Below the pieces are notes generated by a model. The model worked only from the letters and a program-made list of their open reading frames with translations. It did no database searches and was not told where the DNA came from. DNA of 64,000 nucleotides from an uncultured Eubacteriales bacterium. Its GTDB lineage: Bacteria > Bacillota > Clostridia > Oscillospirales > Oscillospiraceae. Position 1 is the first letter of the stretch. Each line of letters starts with the position of its first letter. The stretch lies in the NCBI GenBank assembly GCA_900544405.1, contig UQVA01000006.1:1-64000 (forward strand). Reading direction: 5' to 3'. Position numbers and translations under genes: made by a program. Shown piece by piece: positions 43,578 through 53,200 of this stretch.

Positions 43578-43606
43578 ATTCTATCTATAACCGTTCAGAA
43601 TGTCAA
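43578..43606 (-). promoter_or_regulatory. Promoter of the ribokinase operon
   Basis: On the minus strand, TTGACA (43601-43606) and TAGAAT (43578-43583) are separated by 17 bases. Confidence 0.85.
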
Positions 43607-43637
43607 GGAATTTTTTGTAGAAGATTACAACTTCCTG

Positions 43638-43666
43638 TTGACATTGGCCCCTGGGGATGATATTCT
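43638..43666 (+). promoter_or_regulatory. Promoter of the GH13-xylB operon
   Basis: On the plus strand, TTGACA (43638-43643) and TATTCT (43661-43666) are separated by 17 bases, divergent from the ribokinase promoter. Confidence 0.8.
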
Positions 43667-43677
43667 ATACTCGCATA

Positions 43678-43691
43678 GAGAAAACGATTAC
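43678..43691. promoter_or_regulatory. LacI-type operator at the GH13 promoter
   Basis: GAGAAAACGATTAC is the complement of GTAATCGTTTTCTC, matching the 22646 site. It lies 12 bases after the -10 element, over the early transcribed region. Confidence 0.75.
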
Positions 43692-43727
43692 TCTTTTCTT
43701 CATTTTTTCACTTGGAGGGTACCCACC

Positions 43728-45785
43728 ATGACACTGTCCAACGATTTTCTCACCTGCCGTTTTGACGACGCCGGGAAGCTCTTATCCGTTTCCCACGGGG
43801 CGCTCCGGCTGCCCTTCGACGGCTTTGCCTTTGATCTGGGCTGCCAGGAGCAGTCCGTGAACGGCCTGCTGGAATACGAATCCATGCTGGAATTCCGCAC
43901 CTGGAACCTGCCGGACATCCGGCCCACGGGAAAGCGCTTCTCCCGCACCCCAAAAAGCATCGCCCAGGCAAAAGACCAAATCACCGTGACCTATGCTCTG
44001 GAACAGCTGGATGTTGCCGTCTCCTATGTTCTGATGCCGACCGCCCTGAAAATCGATCTGCGTATTCTGAACACCACTGCTGCGCCGCTGTATCTCAACG
44101 CCTGCGCATTCCTGCTGTCTCTGGCCCAGACGGAGGGCGTCGTATTTGACTTCCCCGGAAACGCCCCCATCTATCACTGTGAAAGCACCCTTCTGGAAAA
44201 CCGGAAGCCGGTCCAGACGGGTCTTATCAACTTTGCCACCCACACGTCTCTACCCGGAGGCGACATGAACCTCCTTTTCCTGGACAAAATTGAAAAATGG
44301 GGCTGCGGCGTTTACCGGGATGACGACCGCACCACCTACGTCTACAATGCAGGCCTGGAGATCGACCTCAAGGCTCAGGAAAGCTGCTGTGTGGGCAGCC
44401 TTTACCTGACGCCCTGCATTCCCGCTGAGGACGGGAACCCCTATCTGCAAATTCGGGATCTGGTGGCCTCCCTTGGCTACGCCCCCACCACCCAGGGCAT
44501 TCATGACGGCGTGATGTATTCCTGCCACCCCTCCGGGACCATGGATGCAGGCTTCCCCCTGAAGGATGATCTCTACCAGTACGCCGAATATCTCCCCAAG
44601 CTGAAGTCCATGGGCATTGACCATGTGTGGCTGCTGCCGGTCTTTGACCACAACGAAAACGGCGTCTACCATTCCAATGACCAGTCCGTGATCGATCAGC
44701 GCTACGGCGGAGAAGAAGGCTGCAAATACTACTGCGACAAGGCCCACGACCTGGGCATGACCATTCTCTTTGACTATGTTCCCCACGGCCCCGCCCCGGA
44801 GTTCCCCGTCGCACGGGACAACCCCGAATGGCCCAGCAAGCGTCGGGACGGCAGCCTGCAGGACGAATGGGAATGTGTTTCCATGGACTATAACCATCCC
44901 GGTTATCAGGAATACACCGCCGAGCTGGTCCACGATCACGTCAGGCGCTTCGGAGTGGACGGCGCCCGGATTGACTGCGCCATGGGCGGTCTGTCCAACT
45001 GGCGGCCCTACCGGGACAACCGTCCCAGCGGCAACAGCGTCCTGGCCGGTGTGCATATCACCGAAGCCATCCGCAATGGCTTCCTCCGTGGCGGCAAGCC
45101 CAGCTTCATCCTGCCGGAGAACTTCAACCTGATTCCCAACTATTACCACTGCACCGATCTGTTCTACGGCATGAACCTTTACCGGGCGTTCGTAGAGCTG
45201 GAAAGCCTCCTGAAAACCGCCCCGGCCCAGTATGCGGCGCTGCTCACCGATTTCCTGGAGCGGGAAAGCTGGATCACCCCGGCAGACTACCACAAAATGC
45301 GCTTCCTGGGCAATCACGATACCGTTTCCTGGGTCTGGCAGTCCAAGCGTGCCGTGGATTGCTACGGCGTTGGCGGAGCGAAAGCCCTGTTCGCCCTCAT
45401 CAGCCTCATTGACGGCGTTCCCATGATCTATCAGGGAGACGAGGACCCCACCATCTACGGCGGGACCACCGAGAATCTCACGGACTTCTTCACCCGGCTC
45501 TTTGCGGACCGGAAGCACTTCCTGCCCAGAGGCAGCAACCTGACCACCTATCTGCACACCGGCACGCCGGTCATGGCCTTCATCCGGGAGCCTCAGGAGG
45601 TCCCCGCCGCCGACTACCAGACCGAAGGGGCCGGACGTGTCCTGGTCCTCATCAATCTGTCGGACACGCCTCAGCCCGTTCCGGCCCAGGCCCAGGGCTG
45701 CTCTGTACTTGCCGACTCTGCCGGTGCAGCCCAGGCGGATGCGGACCTGGCTCCCTTTGCCTACCGGCTTCTTCAGGTGGTGTAA
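43728..45785 (+). CDS. GH13-like alpha-amylase superfamily enzyme, cytosolic twin
   Basis: This 685-residue protein has no signal peptide. An N-terminal beta-sandwich of about 250 residues precedes a GH13 barrel: LKSMGIDHVWLLPVF, DYVPHGP, DGARIDCAMGG with nucleophile Asp416, ILPENF with acid/base Glu464, and FLGNHDTVSW with the conserved His-Asp. A C-terminal domain follows. GGAGGG precedes ATG 43728. The next gene encodes a related lipoprotein, so this one likely finishes imported fragments inside the cell. Shared non-standard blocks (WECVSMDYN, SGTMD, QRYGGEE) suggest an uncommon subfamily; the bond cleaved is unknown. Confidence 0.85.
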   Translation: MTLSNDFLTCRFDDAGKLLSVSHGALRLPFDGFAFDLGCQEQSVNGLLEYESMLEFRTWNLPDIRPTGKRFSRTPKSIAQAKDQITVTYALEQLDVAVSYVLMPTALKIDLRILNTTAAPLYLNACAFLLSLAQTEGVVFDFPGNAPIYHCESTLLENRKPVQTGLINFATHTSLPGGDMNLLFLDKIEKWGCGVYRDDDRTTYVYNAGLEIDLKAQESCCVGSLYLTPCIPAEDGNPYLQIRDLVASLGYAPTTQGIHDGVMYSCHPSGTMDAGFPLKDDLYQYAEYLPKLKSMGIDHVWLLPVFDHNENGVYHSNDQSVIDQRYGGEEGCKYYCDKAHDLGMTILFDYVPHGPAPEFPVARDNPEWPSKRRDGSLQDEWECVSMDYNHPGYQEYTAELVHDHVRRFGVDGARIDCAMGGLSNWRPYRDNRPSGNSVLAGVHITEAIRNGFLRGGKPSFILPENFNLIPNYYHCTDLFYGMNLYRAFVELESLLKTAPAQYAALLTDFLERESWITPADYHKMRFLGNHDTVSWVWQSKRAVDCYGVGGAKALFALISLIDGVPMIYQGDEDPTIYGGTTENLTDFFTRLFADRKHFLPRGSNLTTYLHTGTPVMAFIREPQEVPAADYQTEGAGRVLVLINLSDTPQPVPAQAQGCSVLADSAGAAQADADLAPFAYRLLQVV

Positions 45786-45788
45786 GCC

Positions 45789-47933
45789 ATGAAAAAAGCA
45801 ATCTGTTTTCTTCTGGTCCTCTCCCTTGCCTTTGGCATGAGTGCCTGCGCCGGAAACGGAAAAGGCGGCTTTGTCAAGACGGATGCCGGGCTGACCCTGA
45901 CCCGGAACGGCCTTACCGTCACCGTGGACCCGGACACGGGTCTGGTCATTGGTCTGGCCTCCTCCACGGACAGCCTGGAGATGGACGGCATTTTTGTGGA
46001 TGCCGGAATTGACGAAGCCTCCGTTTTCAGCCAGCTGGGCTATAAGGACATGAGTGGCCTGGCCACCTATGAGCTGCCCACGCTTTATCCCCGCATGAAG
46101 GAGAAAACCTCCTATTCCGTCGGGAAGATCACGGTCACGGAGGACGGCTTCCAGATTCCCCTGACCTGCGGCGACTACACGTTTCTTTATAAATACACCT
46201 TCTATCCCAACGCCCTTGGATTGAACGTCGAGCTTTCGACCTCCGCTGATGCCAAGGCGGCTGTCAACGGCGTAGGCTTCTTGGTTCAGGGAATTCACGG
46301 CTTCCGACTGTCGGATGCTACTTTTTCCTTCCCCGGCTCCACCCCTGCCGGAAGCATTTCTTTCCTCCACGCCAATCACTACAAGACTACCACTGCAGAT
46401 TATTCCGCACCGGCCGTGGTTCTGGAGGACGGCAGCAAAACGAGCAGCGTTCTGTTCGTAGACGAAGTAGAAAAGTGGACCACCGGCAGCTGGTACAAAG
46501 AGACCGGCGACCTGTGCGTGGGGTTTCTCGCCGCTGTGGAGGGCTATCTGGACGCTTCCGCCCCTATGACAGTGGGAACGCTCTACATTCCCCTGCAAGC
46601 CTCCGGCCGCACGGTCTATCAGAACATCTCCGATTTCTGGATGGTCCTGGGGTATCATACCCCCACGGATACCACCGCCACCGAGGGCCTGGCCGCCATT
46701 TACTCCGGCCACCCCTACGGGACCATGGACACCGGCTACTTCAACCGGCTGACCCTGGCCGAATATGCGCAAACCATTGACAGCGTTGCGGATATGGGCT
46801 TTGACGCCATGTGGCTCCTGCCCGTGTTCGCCCACAGCGGCGACAACGTGTACGAGCCCACGGATCAGGGCATCATCGACAAGCGCTACGGCGGTGAGCA
46901 GGAGGCGGCGGTCTTTATCGACCGGGCCCACACCTTAGGGATGAAGGTTCTCTTTGACTTTGTGCCCCACGGCCCCCGGCCCGTGTATTCCTTTGCCAAG
47001 GAGCACGAGGACTGGGTCAGCAAGAAGAAAGACGGCAGCCTCCAGATCGAATGGGAATGCGTCTCCATGGACTACAACAACCCGGATTACGCTGCCTACA
47101 ATCAGGCGCTGGCTGCCTACTATGCCAAAGACCTGGGCCTGGACGGTGCCCGGATTGATTGCTCCATGGGTGGTCTCCCGAACTGGGACAATGCCCAGGG
47201 ACTTCGGGCCAGTGCCGCCGGACTTCAGGCCGGTGTGACCGTCGTTTCCAGCCTTCGGGAGGGCTTCAAGGAGGGCGGAGCCGATGTGCTGCTTCTTCCG
47301 GAAAACTTTCACCCCAGTCCCGCTTACGCATCCGTTACCGACGTATTCTACGATATGCCCCTGTACCGCTGCCTGTATGATCTGAACCAGCGGGGCCTCA
47401 GCGGCCGGGAATACGCTGCCGCCGTGACGGAATTCCTGAATGCGGAGCATCAATCCTCCGTTTCCGGGCAGCTGAAGCTGCGCTTCCTGGGAAATCACGA
47501 CACGGTCACCTGGACCTTTGACGCCCAGCGGGCCCAGACCCTCTACGGAACCGAGAAAGCCAAGGCCCTGTGGATGATGCTGGGCTGGATCGACGGCGTT
47601 CTGTACATCTATCAAGGGGATGAGGACCCTGCCGCCTATCATCTGGAAGGGGAAAATCTGGAAGCCTTCTTCACGGACCTGATCGCCGCCAAGCGGGAAT
47701 ACCTGCCCAACACGCTGGACACGGCGTATTTGCAGACCGGCAGCGCCGTATTCGCCTGCCGCCGGTTTGACGAAAATACCTCCCGTCTTGTGCTGGTGAA
47801 TCTTTCGGACGAGGAGACGACCTACACGCTGAGCGTCTCCGCCTCCGTTCTGACGGCGTTGGGCAACGTCACACTGGCTGGCAACACCGTCACCCTGAGC
47901 CCTTATTCCGGAGCGATCCTTCAGGAAGGGTGA
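45789..47933 (+). CDS. GH13-like alpha-amylase superfamily lipoprotein, extracellular twin
   Basis: The 714-residue protein starts with a lipoprotein signal (lipobox MSAC, Cys20) and is then colinear with the preceding protein: beta-sandwich, GHPYGTMDTGYF, DKRYGGEQE, DFVPHGP, WECVSMDYN, DGARIDCSMGGL (nucleophile Asp), LLPENF (Glu) and FLGNHDTVTW. All three catalytic acids are kept in both. It should act at the outer face of the membrane on the polymer whose fragments its twin processes. It begins 3 bases after the twin's stop codon. The pair arose by duplication followed by gain or loss of the export signal. Confidence 0.87.
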   Translation: MKKAICFLLVLSLAFGMSACAGNGKGGFVKTDAGLTLTRNGLTVTVDPDTGLVIGLASSTDSLEMDGIFVDAGIDEASVFSQLGYKDMSGLATYELPTLYPRMKEKTSYSVGKITVTEDGFQIPLTCGDYTFLYKYTFYPNALGLNVELSTSADAKAAVNGVGFLVQGIHGFRLSDATFSFPGSTPAGSISFLHANHYKTTTADYSAPAVVLEDGSKTSSVLFVDEVEKWTTGSWYKETGDLCVGFLAAVEGYLDASAPMTVGTLYIPLQASGRTVYQNISDFWMVLGYHTPTDTTATEGLAAIYSGHPYGTMDTGYFNRLTLAEYAQTIDSVADMGFDAMWLLPVFAHSGDNVYEPTDQGIIDKRYGGEQEAAVFIDRAHTLGMKVLFDFVPHGPRPVYSFAKEHEDWVSKKKDGSLQIEWECVSMDYNNPDYAAYNQALAAYYAKDLGLDGARIDCSMGGLPNWDNAQGLRASAAGLQAGVTVVSSLREGFKEGGADVLLLPENFHPSPAYASVTDVFYDMPLYRCLYDLNQRGLSGREYAAAVTEFLNAEHQSSVSGQLKLRFLGNHDTVTWTFDAQRAQTLYGTEKAKALWMMLGWIDGVLYIYQGDEDPAAYHLEGENLEAFFTDLIAAKREYLPNTLDTAYLQTGSAVFACRRFDENTSRLVLVNLSDEETTYTLSVSASVLTALGNVTLAGNTVTLSPYSGAILQEG

Positions 47934-47950
47934 GCGGAAAGGAGCAGAAC

Positions 47951-49444
47951 ATGAAAAATACATACATCGGTATTGACCTGGGGACCTCGGCGGCGAAGCT
48001 GCTGCTGGTGGATGCGGACGGTTCCATCCTGAATTCCGTCACAAAAGAGTATCCCCTGGAATTTCCTCAGCCCGGCTGGAGCCAGCAGGACCCGGAGGAC
48101 TGGAAATGGGCCGTGTTTTCCGGCATTCCGGAGCTGCTCCGGGGCTTTGACGCTGCAGCCGTTGCCGGTATCGGCTGCGGCGGGCAGATGCACGGGCTGG
48201 TAGTGCTGGACGCTCAGGACCGGGTCATCCGCCCGGCGATTCTCTGGAATGATGGCCGGACCTGCGACGAGGTGGACTACCTGAACAACGTCGTTGGCAA
48301 AGAAAAACTGTCCCAGTGGACCGCCAACATTGCCTTTGCGGGCTTCACCGCCCCGAAAATCCTGTGGCTGCAAAAGCACGAGCCGGAGAACTTCCGGAAA
48401 ATCACAAAGGTCATGCTGCCGAAGGATTATGTGAACTATATGCTCACGGGAACCCACGGCTGCGACTACTCCGACGCCTCCGGGATGCTGCTTCTGGACG
48501 TGAAAAATAAGCGCTGGTCCAAAGAGATGTTGGAAATCTGCGGCATTTCGGAGGAGCAAATGCCCCGGCTCTACGAAAGCTATGAAAAAGTTGGCACTGT
48601 AAAGCCGGAGATCGCCGCTCTGCTGGGTATCCCGGCGGACACCGTTGTGGTGGCCGGTGCCGGGGACAACGCCGCAGCGGCGGTAGGAACCGGCACCGTG
48701 GGAGACGGCGGCTGCAATATCAGTCTCGGCACCTCCGGCACGGTGTTCATTTCCTCCAAAACATTCGGCGTGGACCCAAATAACGCCCTCCACGCCTTTG
48801 CCCACGCCGACGGCGGCTATCACCTGATGGGCTGTATGCTCTCCGCCGCCAGCTGCAACAAGTGGTTCTGCGAGGATATTCTGAAAACCGCCGATTTTGC
48901 GGCGGAGCAGCAGGCCATTGAAGAAAAGAAGCTGGGCGAGAATCACGTTTATTTCCTGCCCTATCTCATGGGCGAGCGAAGCCCCATCAACGACACCGCT
49001 GCCCGGGGAACTTTCCTGGGCATGACCATGGACACCACCCGGGCGGACCTCACCCAGGCGCTGCTGGAGGGCGTGGCCTTCGCCATCCGGGATTCCTTTG
49101 AGGTGGCCAAAAGCCTGGGAATCGCCATTCCCCGTTCCAATCTCTGCGGCGGCGGAGCGAAAAGTCCCCTTTGGCGGAAAATCTTTGCCAACGTCCTGGG
49201 CATCCCCCTGGACATGGTAAAAACCGAGCAGGGCCCCAGCTACGGGGCGGCCATGCTGGCCATGGTGGGCTGCGGCCGGTTTGCCTCCGTGCAGGAGGCC
49301 GCCGACGCCCTGGTGGAGACGGCTTCCACCACGGAGCCGGACCCCATTCTCAAAGAAAAGTACGAAAAGCGCTACCGGCAGTTCCGGCTGCTCTACCCGG
49401 CGCTGAAAACCACATTTGCCCGACTGGCGAAGGAGGAAGTATGA
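47951..49444 (+). CDS. xylB: Xylulokinase (FGGY family)
   Basis: At 497 residues it has the FGGY layout: IGIDLGTSAAKLLL at the N-terminus with the phosphate loop, GIGCGGQMHGLVVLD (the QMHG motif typical of xylulokinase), ILWNDGRTC, NISLGTSGTVF, and LPYLMGERSPINDTAARG. It phosphorylates D-xylulose to the 5-phosphate for the pentose phosphate pathway. AAGGAG lies upstream of ATG 47951. Its place in the GH13 operon and the presence of a D-lyxose-type isomerase in the same presumed regulon suggest pentoses come from the same substrate. A xylose isomerase is not in the window. Confidence 0.94.
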   Translation: MKNTYIGIDLGTSAAKLLLVDADGSILNSVTKEYPLEFPQPGWSQQDPEDWKWAVFSGIPELLRGFDAAAVAGIGCGGQMHGLVVLDAQDRVIRPAILWNDGRTCDEVDYLNNVVGKEKLSQWTANIAFAGFTAPKILWLQKHEPENFRKITKVMLPKDYVNYMLTGTHGCDYSDASGMLLLDVKNKRWSKEMLEICGISEEQMPRLYESYEKVGTVKPEIAALLGIPADTVVVAGAGDNAAAAVGTGTVGDGGCNISLGTSGTVFISSKTFGVDPNNALHAFAHADGGYHLMGCMLSAASCNKWFCEDILKTADFAAEQQAIEEKKLGENHVYFLPYLMGERSPINDTAARGTFLGMTMDTTRADLTQALLEGVAFAIRDSFEVAKSLGIAIPRSNLCGGGAKSPLWRKIFANVLGIPLDMVKTEQGPSYGAAMLAMVGCGRFASVQEAADALVETASTTEPDPILKEKYEKRYRQFRLLYPALKTTFARLAKEEV

Positions 49445-50076
49445 AAATTTATTCTGTTTACGACCCGGAATTCAAGTCTTACGGTCAGATCGTCGATGGT
49501 CTGGCGGACACAATTCAGGAAATTCTGCCTGTGCTGCAGGCGGCTCCTCAGGGAGCCGGTGTGGAATATGTGCCGGAATACAAGCCTCTGCAGGAGCTGT
49601 CCGCCATGGTGGAGATCAGCGAGCATTGCTACGGCGGAATGCCCGTGGAGCTGGGCTGGTGCAATGGCCATAACACAACCCTGAACTGTCTGGAATACCA
49701 CCGGGACAGCGAATTCAATCTGGGTACGGAGGATTTCGTTCTGCTGCTGGCACGGCAGGAGGAGATTGAGGACGGCGTTCTGGACACCGCCAAGGTCAAG
49801 GCCTTCCGGGTCCCGGCGGGGGTGCCGGTGGAGGTCTACGCCACCACGCTGCACTATGCGCCCTGCCATCTGGACGAAGCCAAGGGCTTCCGGGTGATGG
49901 TGGCCCTGCCCATGGGGACCAACACGGAAAAGCCGGTGATGCAGGCGCAGACCAATGAGGACCGGCGGCTCTGGGCCAAAAATAAATGGCTGCTGGCCCA
50001 CCCGGAATCCCAGGAAGCCCAAAGCGGCGCTTATATCGGCCTGACGGGCAAAAATATTGATCTGCGCGACCTGTGA
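49441..50076 (+). CDS. DUF4867 family protein
   Basis: This 211-residue cytosolic protein resembles DUF4867, a cupin-like family of unknown function found in Firmicutes sugar operons. Visible features include HNTTLNCLEYHRDSEFNLG and VPVEVYATTLHYAPC, where His and Glu residues could bind a metal as in cupin isomerases. It overlaps xylB by ATGA, with GAGGA upstream. Coupling to xylulokinase suggests a sugar or sugar-phosphate isomerase or epimerase role, which is inference. It ends the operon. Confidence 0.75.
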   Translation: MKIYSVYDPEFKSYGQIVDGLADTIQEILPVLQAAPQGAGVEYVPEYKPLQELSAMVEISEHCYGGMPVELGWCNGHNTTLNCLEYHRDSEFNLGTEDFVLLLARQEEIEDGVLDTAKVKAFRVPAGVPVEVYATTLHYAPCHLDEAKGFRVMVALPMGTNTEKPVMQAQTNEDRRLWAKNKWLLAHPESQEAQSGAYIGLTGKNIDLRDL

Positions 50077-50102
50077 TACGGTCTCAAAAAGTGAAATCAG
50101 CA

Positions 50103-50145
50103 AGCCTCACGGCGGCCCTGACAGGCTGCCGTGAGGCTCTTTTAT
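50103..50145 (+). terminator. Terminator after the GH13-xylB operon
   Basis: AGCCTCACGGC pairs with GCCGTGAGGCT across 50103-50138, followed by CTTTTAT. Confidence 0.88.
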
Positions 50146-50201
50146 ATGCTGTTTGCACTTTCACGGATTCTGGTCTGCCTCTGCGCAGCCGTCAAAAGCA
50201 T

Positions 50202-50237
50202 AAAAAACCTGCCGCAGGGAGTAGTCTGCGGCAGGTT
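50202..50237 (-). terminator. Terminator of the giant subtilase gene
   Basis: AACCTGCCGCAG/CTGCGGCAGGTT (50206-50217 and 50226-50237) is followed by TTTTTTA in minus-strand RNA. A second small hairpin (GGGTGC/GCACCC) lies near 50262-50278. Confidence 0.9.
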
Positions 50238-50297
50238 CTTTATGGGGTTTTATCCCCTTGGGGGTGCTTTCGCACCCCCGGAGGGAAATATGGTCGC

Positions 50298-53200
50298 TTA
50301 GTGCTTCTTGGACTTCTTGGAAGCCAGGGCCACGTAGGCCGCAGCGCCCAGAGCCAGGAGCATCATGCCGGTCCAGAACATGGGATCGAAGCTGTCGCCG
50401 GTGGCCGGGGTCACGGTGACGGCGGTCCACTTGGCGCTCAGGGTCAGGCTGCCGGTGACGACGGTATCGGCAGTCACGGCATTGCCCTTGGCGTCGAACC
50501 AGCCGCCGAAGGTGTAGCCATCCCGCTTGGGCGTGGGCAGAGTACCGATCTTCTCGCCGTAGTTCACGGTGATGGTGGTGGTATTGCCGCAGCCGTCATC
50601 CAGGGTCACGGTATAAGCCAGAGGCACCCACTTGGCGGTGACGGTGCTGTCGGCAGCGGTCTCATAGACCGTCTCGGCAGTGACCTGCTTGCCGTCGGCG
50701 CTGTACCAACCGGCGAAGGTGTAGCCGTCCTTGATGGCCACGGGCAGCTTGCCGATGGCAGTGCCGAAGGTCACGTTCAGGGTATCCGGCTCCACGATGC
50801 CGCCGTCGGCATCCAGCGTCAGGGTGTAGGTGTTGGCGGTCCACTTGGCGCTCAGGGTGATGTCGGCAGCCGCCTCGAAGATGGTCTCGGCGGTGTACTC
50901 GTTGCCCTCTGCATCGAACCAACCGGCGAAGGTGTAGCCCTCCCGGACAGGCACAGGCAGCGTGCTGACCGCAGCGCCCTGAGCGACAGCCACGGTGTCG
51001 GGGTCAACGGTGCCGCCGTTGGCGTCCAGGGTGATGGTGAAGGCCTTTTCTGCCCAGTGAGCAGTAAAGGTGCTGTCGTGGGGGATCCGATACTCAGTGG
51101 AGGACAGGACCTTGTCACCGTTCTCATCGAACCAGCCGATGAAGCCATAGCCTTCACGGGTCGGCACGGGCAGGGCGCCCACCTCGGCGCCGAAGGTAAC
51201 GGTCACGGTCGTCGGATCCACGGTACCGCCGGCAGCATCCAGAGTCACGGTGTAATCCTTGGCGGTCCACTTGGCGCTCAGGGTGATGTTGTCGTCCATG
51301 GTGTAAACGGTGTCGGCGGTGTACTCGTTGCCGTCCAGGTCGAACCAGCCCACAAAGTCGTAGCCCTCACGGGTCGCTGCGGGCAGCTCGCCAACAGCCT
51401 GGCCGAAGGTCACGGTCAAGTTCTCCGGGCTGACCTTGCCGCCCCGGGCATCCAGATGGATCAGGTAGGAATTGACCTTCCAGGTAGCGGTGTAGGTAGC
51501 ATGGGCCGTAACGGTCTCGGCCACCTCGGGGGTCCAGCCGGTGAAGGTGTAACCCTTTCGGGCAGGGGTACCACGGAAATCGGGGGTCGCCTTTCCGGCC
51601 TCAGCGGCGAAGCGCTGATCCGGGAACACTTCCTCGTTCTCCACGCCGTCGGTGTAAATAACGGTGTAGCTGAGGGTCGGATCAATGGCCAATCCGCGGA
51701 TCTCCTGGTCCATGGTGTCCACCAGCCCGGTGTTGCCCTCCATGTCCATTGCATAGATGCGGTTCAGGCCGTCCGTCAGATAGAACTTATTGCCGGAGGC
51801 ATCATAATCCATTTCGGTGACGCCGGCTTTGATGTTCACATTCACGCCCCGCTTCACCACGGTCCGGTCGGACAGGTACTTATCGGAGTACTTGACCAGC
51901 AGCGGAGTGGAGTTGTACAGATCGGTGCCGACCACATACACGGCTCCGTCCACAACGGCCACGCCGGAGTGGGTGATGTATTCCGTGTCCATCATGTAGG
52001 CACTGTAGGGCATGGACTCGCCGTTGGCCTTGCTCAGGTCAAACTGGAACAGGTAGAAGCCGCCTACCGCATACAGAAGGTCATTCTGCTTATCATAGGC
52101 AATATCGGCCACGGTGGTCCAGGTCTGTGCCAGACCCAGGTAGGTGCTCTGACCAGTGACAAAGTCATAACGATAAATGCCGGGATAAGAACCGGAATCC
52201 AGAGCGTAGTACAGGCAGTTGTCGCCGTAAGCCATGCCGACAACCTTACCGCTGGACGCGAAGTCGCCGATTACCGCAGTGGTTTCCGAAGGCAGATTGG
52301 GGTTGAAGGAAAGCAGCTTGTCGCCCTTGGGAGTGACGGTGTAGGCAGTGGAGGAAGGACCGGTGGCATCCACCACGGTGACCTTCACGGTGGCCTTCAG
52401 GCCGTTGCCGGTGGTGATGGTGATGGTGGTCTCGCCTTCCTTCACGCCGGTGATCAGGCCGGTGGAGGACACGGCGGCAATGGCCGCATCCGTGGCCGCA
52501 TAGGTCAGGGACGGATCGGTGGCATTTGCCGGGCGGACCCGGGCGTCAATCTGAGCGGTGCCGCCCACGCTGATGCGGTAGGCGTCCTTGCTCAGCACCA
52601 CGCCGTTGGGAGCGGTGGAGGGAACTTCTTCATCCTCGGGAATCAGTGCCATCAGGCCCAGATACACGTCACCGAACTTCATGGAAGAACCGGCACGGGT
52701 GTAGAGGCTGATGCCGCCCAGGCTGTAAACCTCGGGCGTCTCACCGCCAAGCTGAATCAGGTACATACCGAATGCCTTCGAGGCAGACTTCGTGCTGGAT
52801 GTCGCATTCAGGTACAGTCGGTCGGTACCGAAATCGTAGGTCATCTGCGTATTGTAGCGCATATCGCCGTAGTAGGTGTTGCCGGTATAAATGCTCATGC
52901 CGGTCAAGTCCTTCACCTTGGTCAGCACACCGGTGGTCTTGTCCATGGTGTAGAGGACTGCGTCGGTGTAGTAGTCGGCAGAACCGGCCACATACATGGT
53001 GCCGTTCTTGTCGATGGCCATGGCAAAGACCTTGTTGGTCATATCCAGCTCGGCAATCTTGGTAACCTTACCGGTATCCAGGTCCACGGTAGCCAGGGAG
53101 CCGGGACGGCTGACGGCCGCATCCACACTGTAATCCCAGGTACAAGGCAGCGTCAGGGCGTACATGGTACCGGTGGTATAATCCATGGCCATGGCCGTGA

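Noticed and set aside
44250..46931. An 893-codon minus-strand open frame across the GH13 twins
   Set aside because: Low-complexity antisense composition; the plus strand carries all GH13 motifs in both genes.
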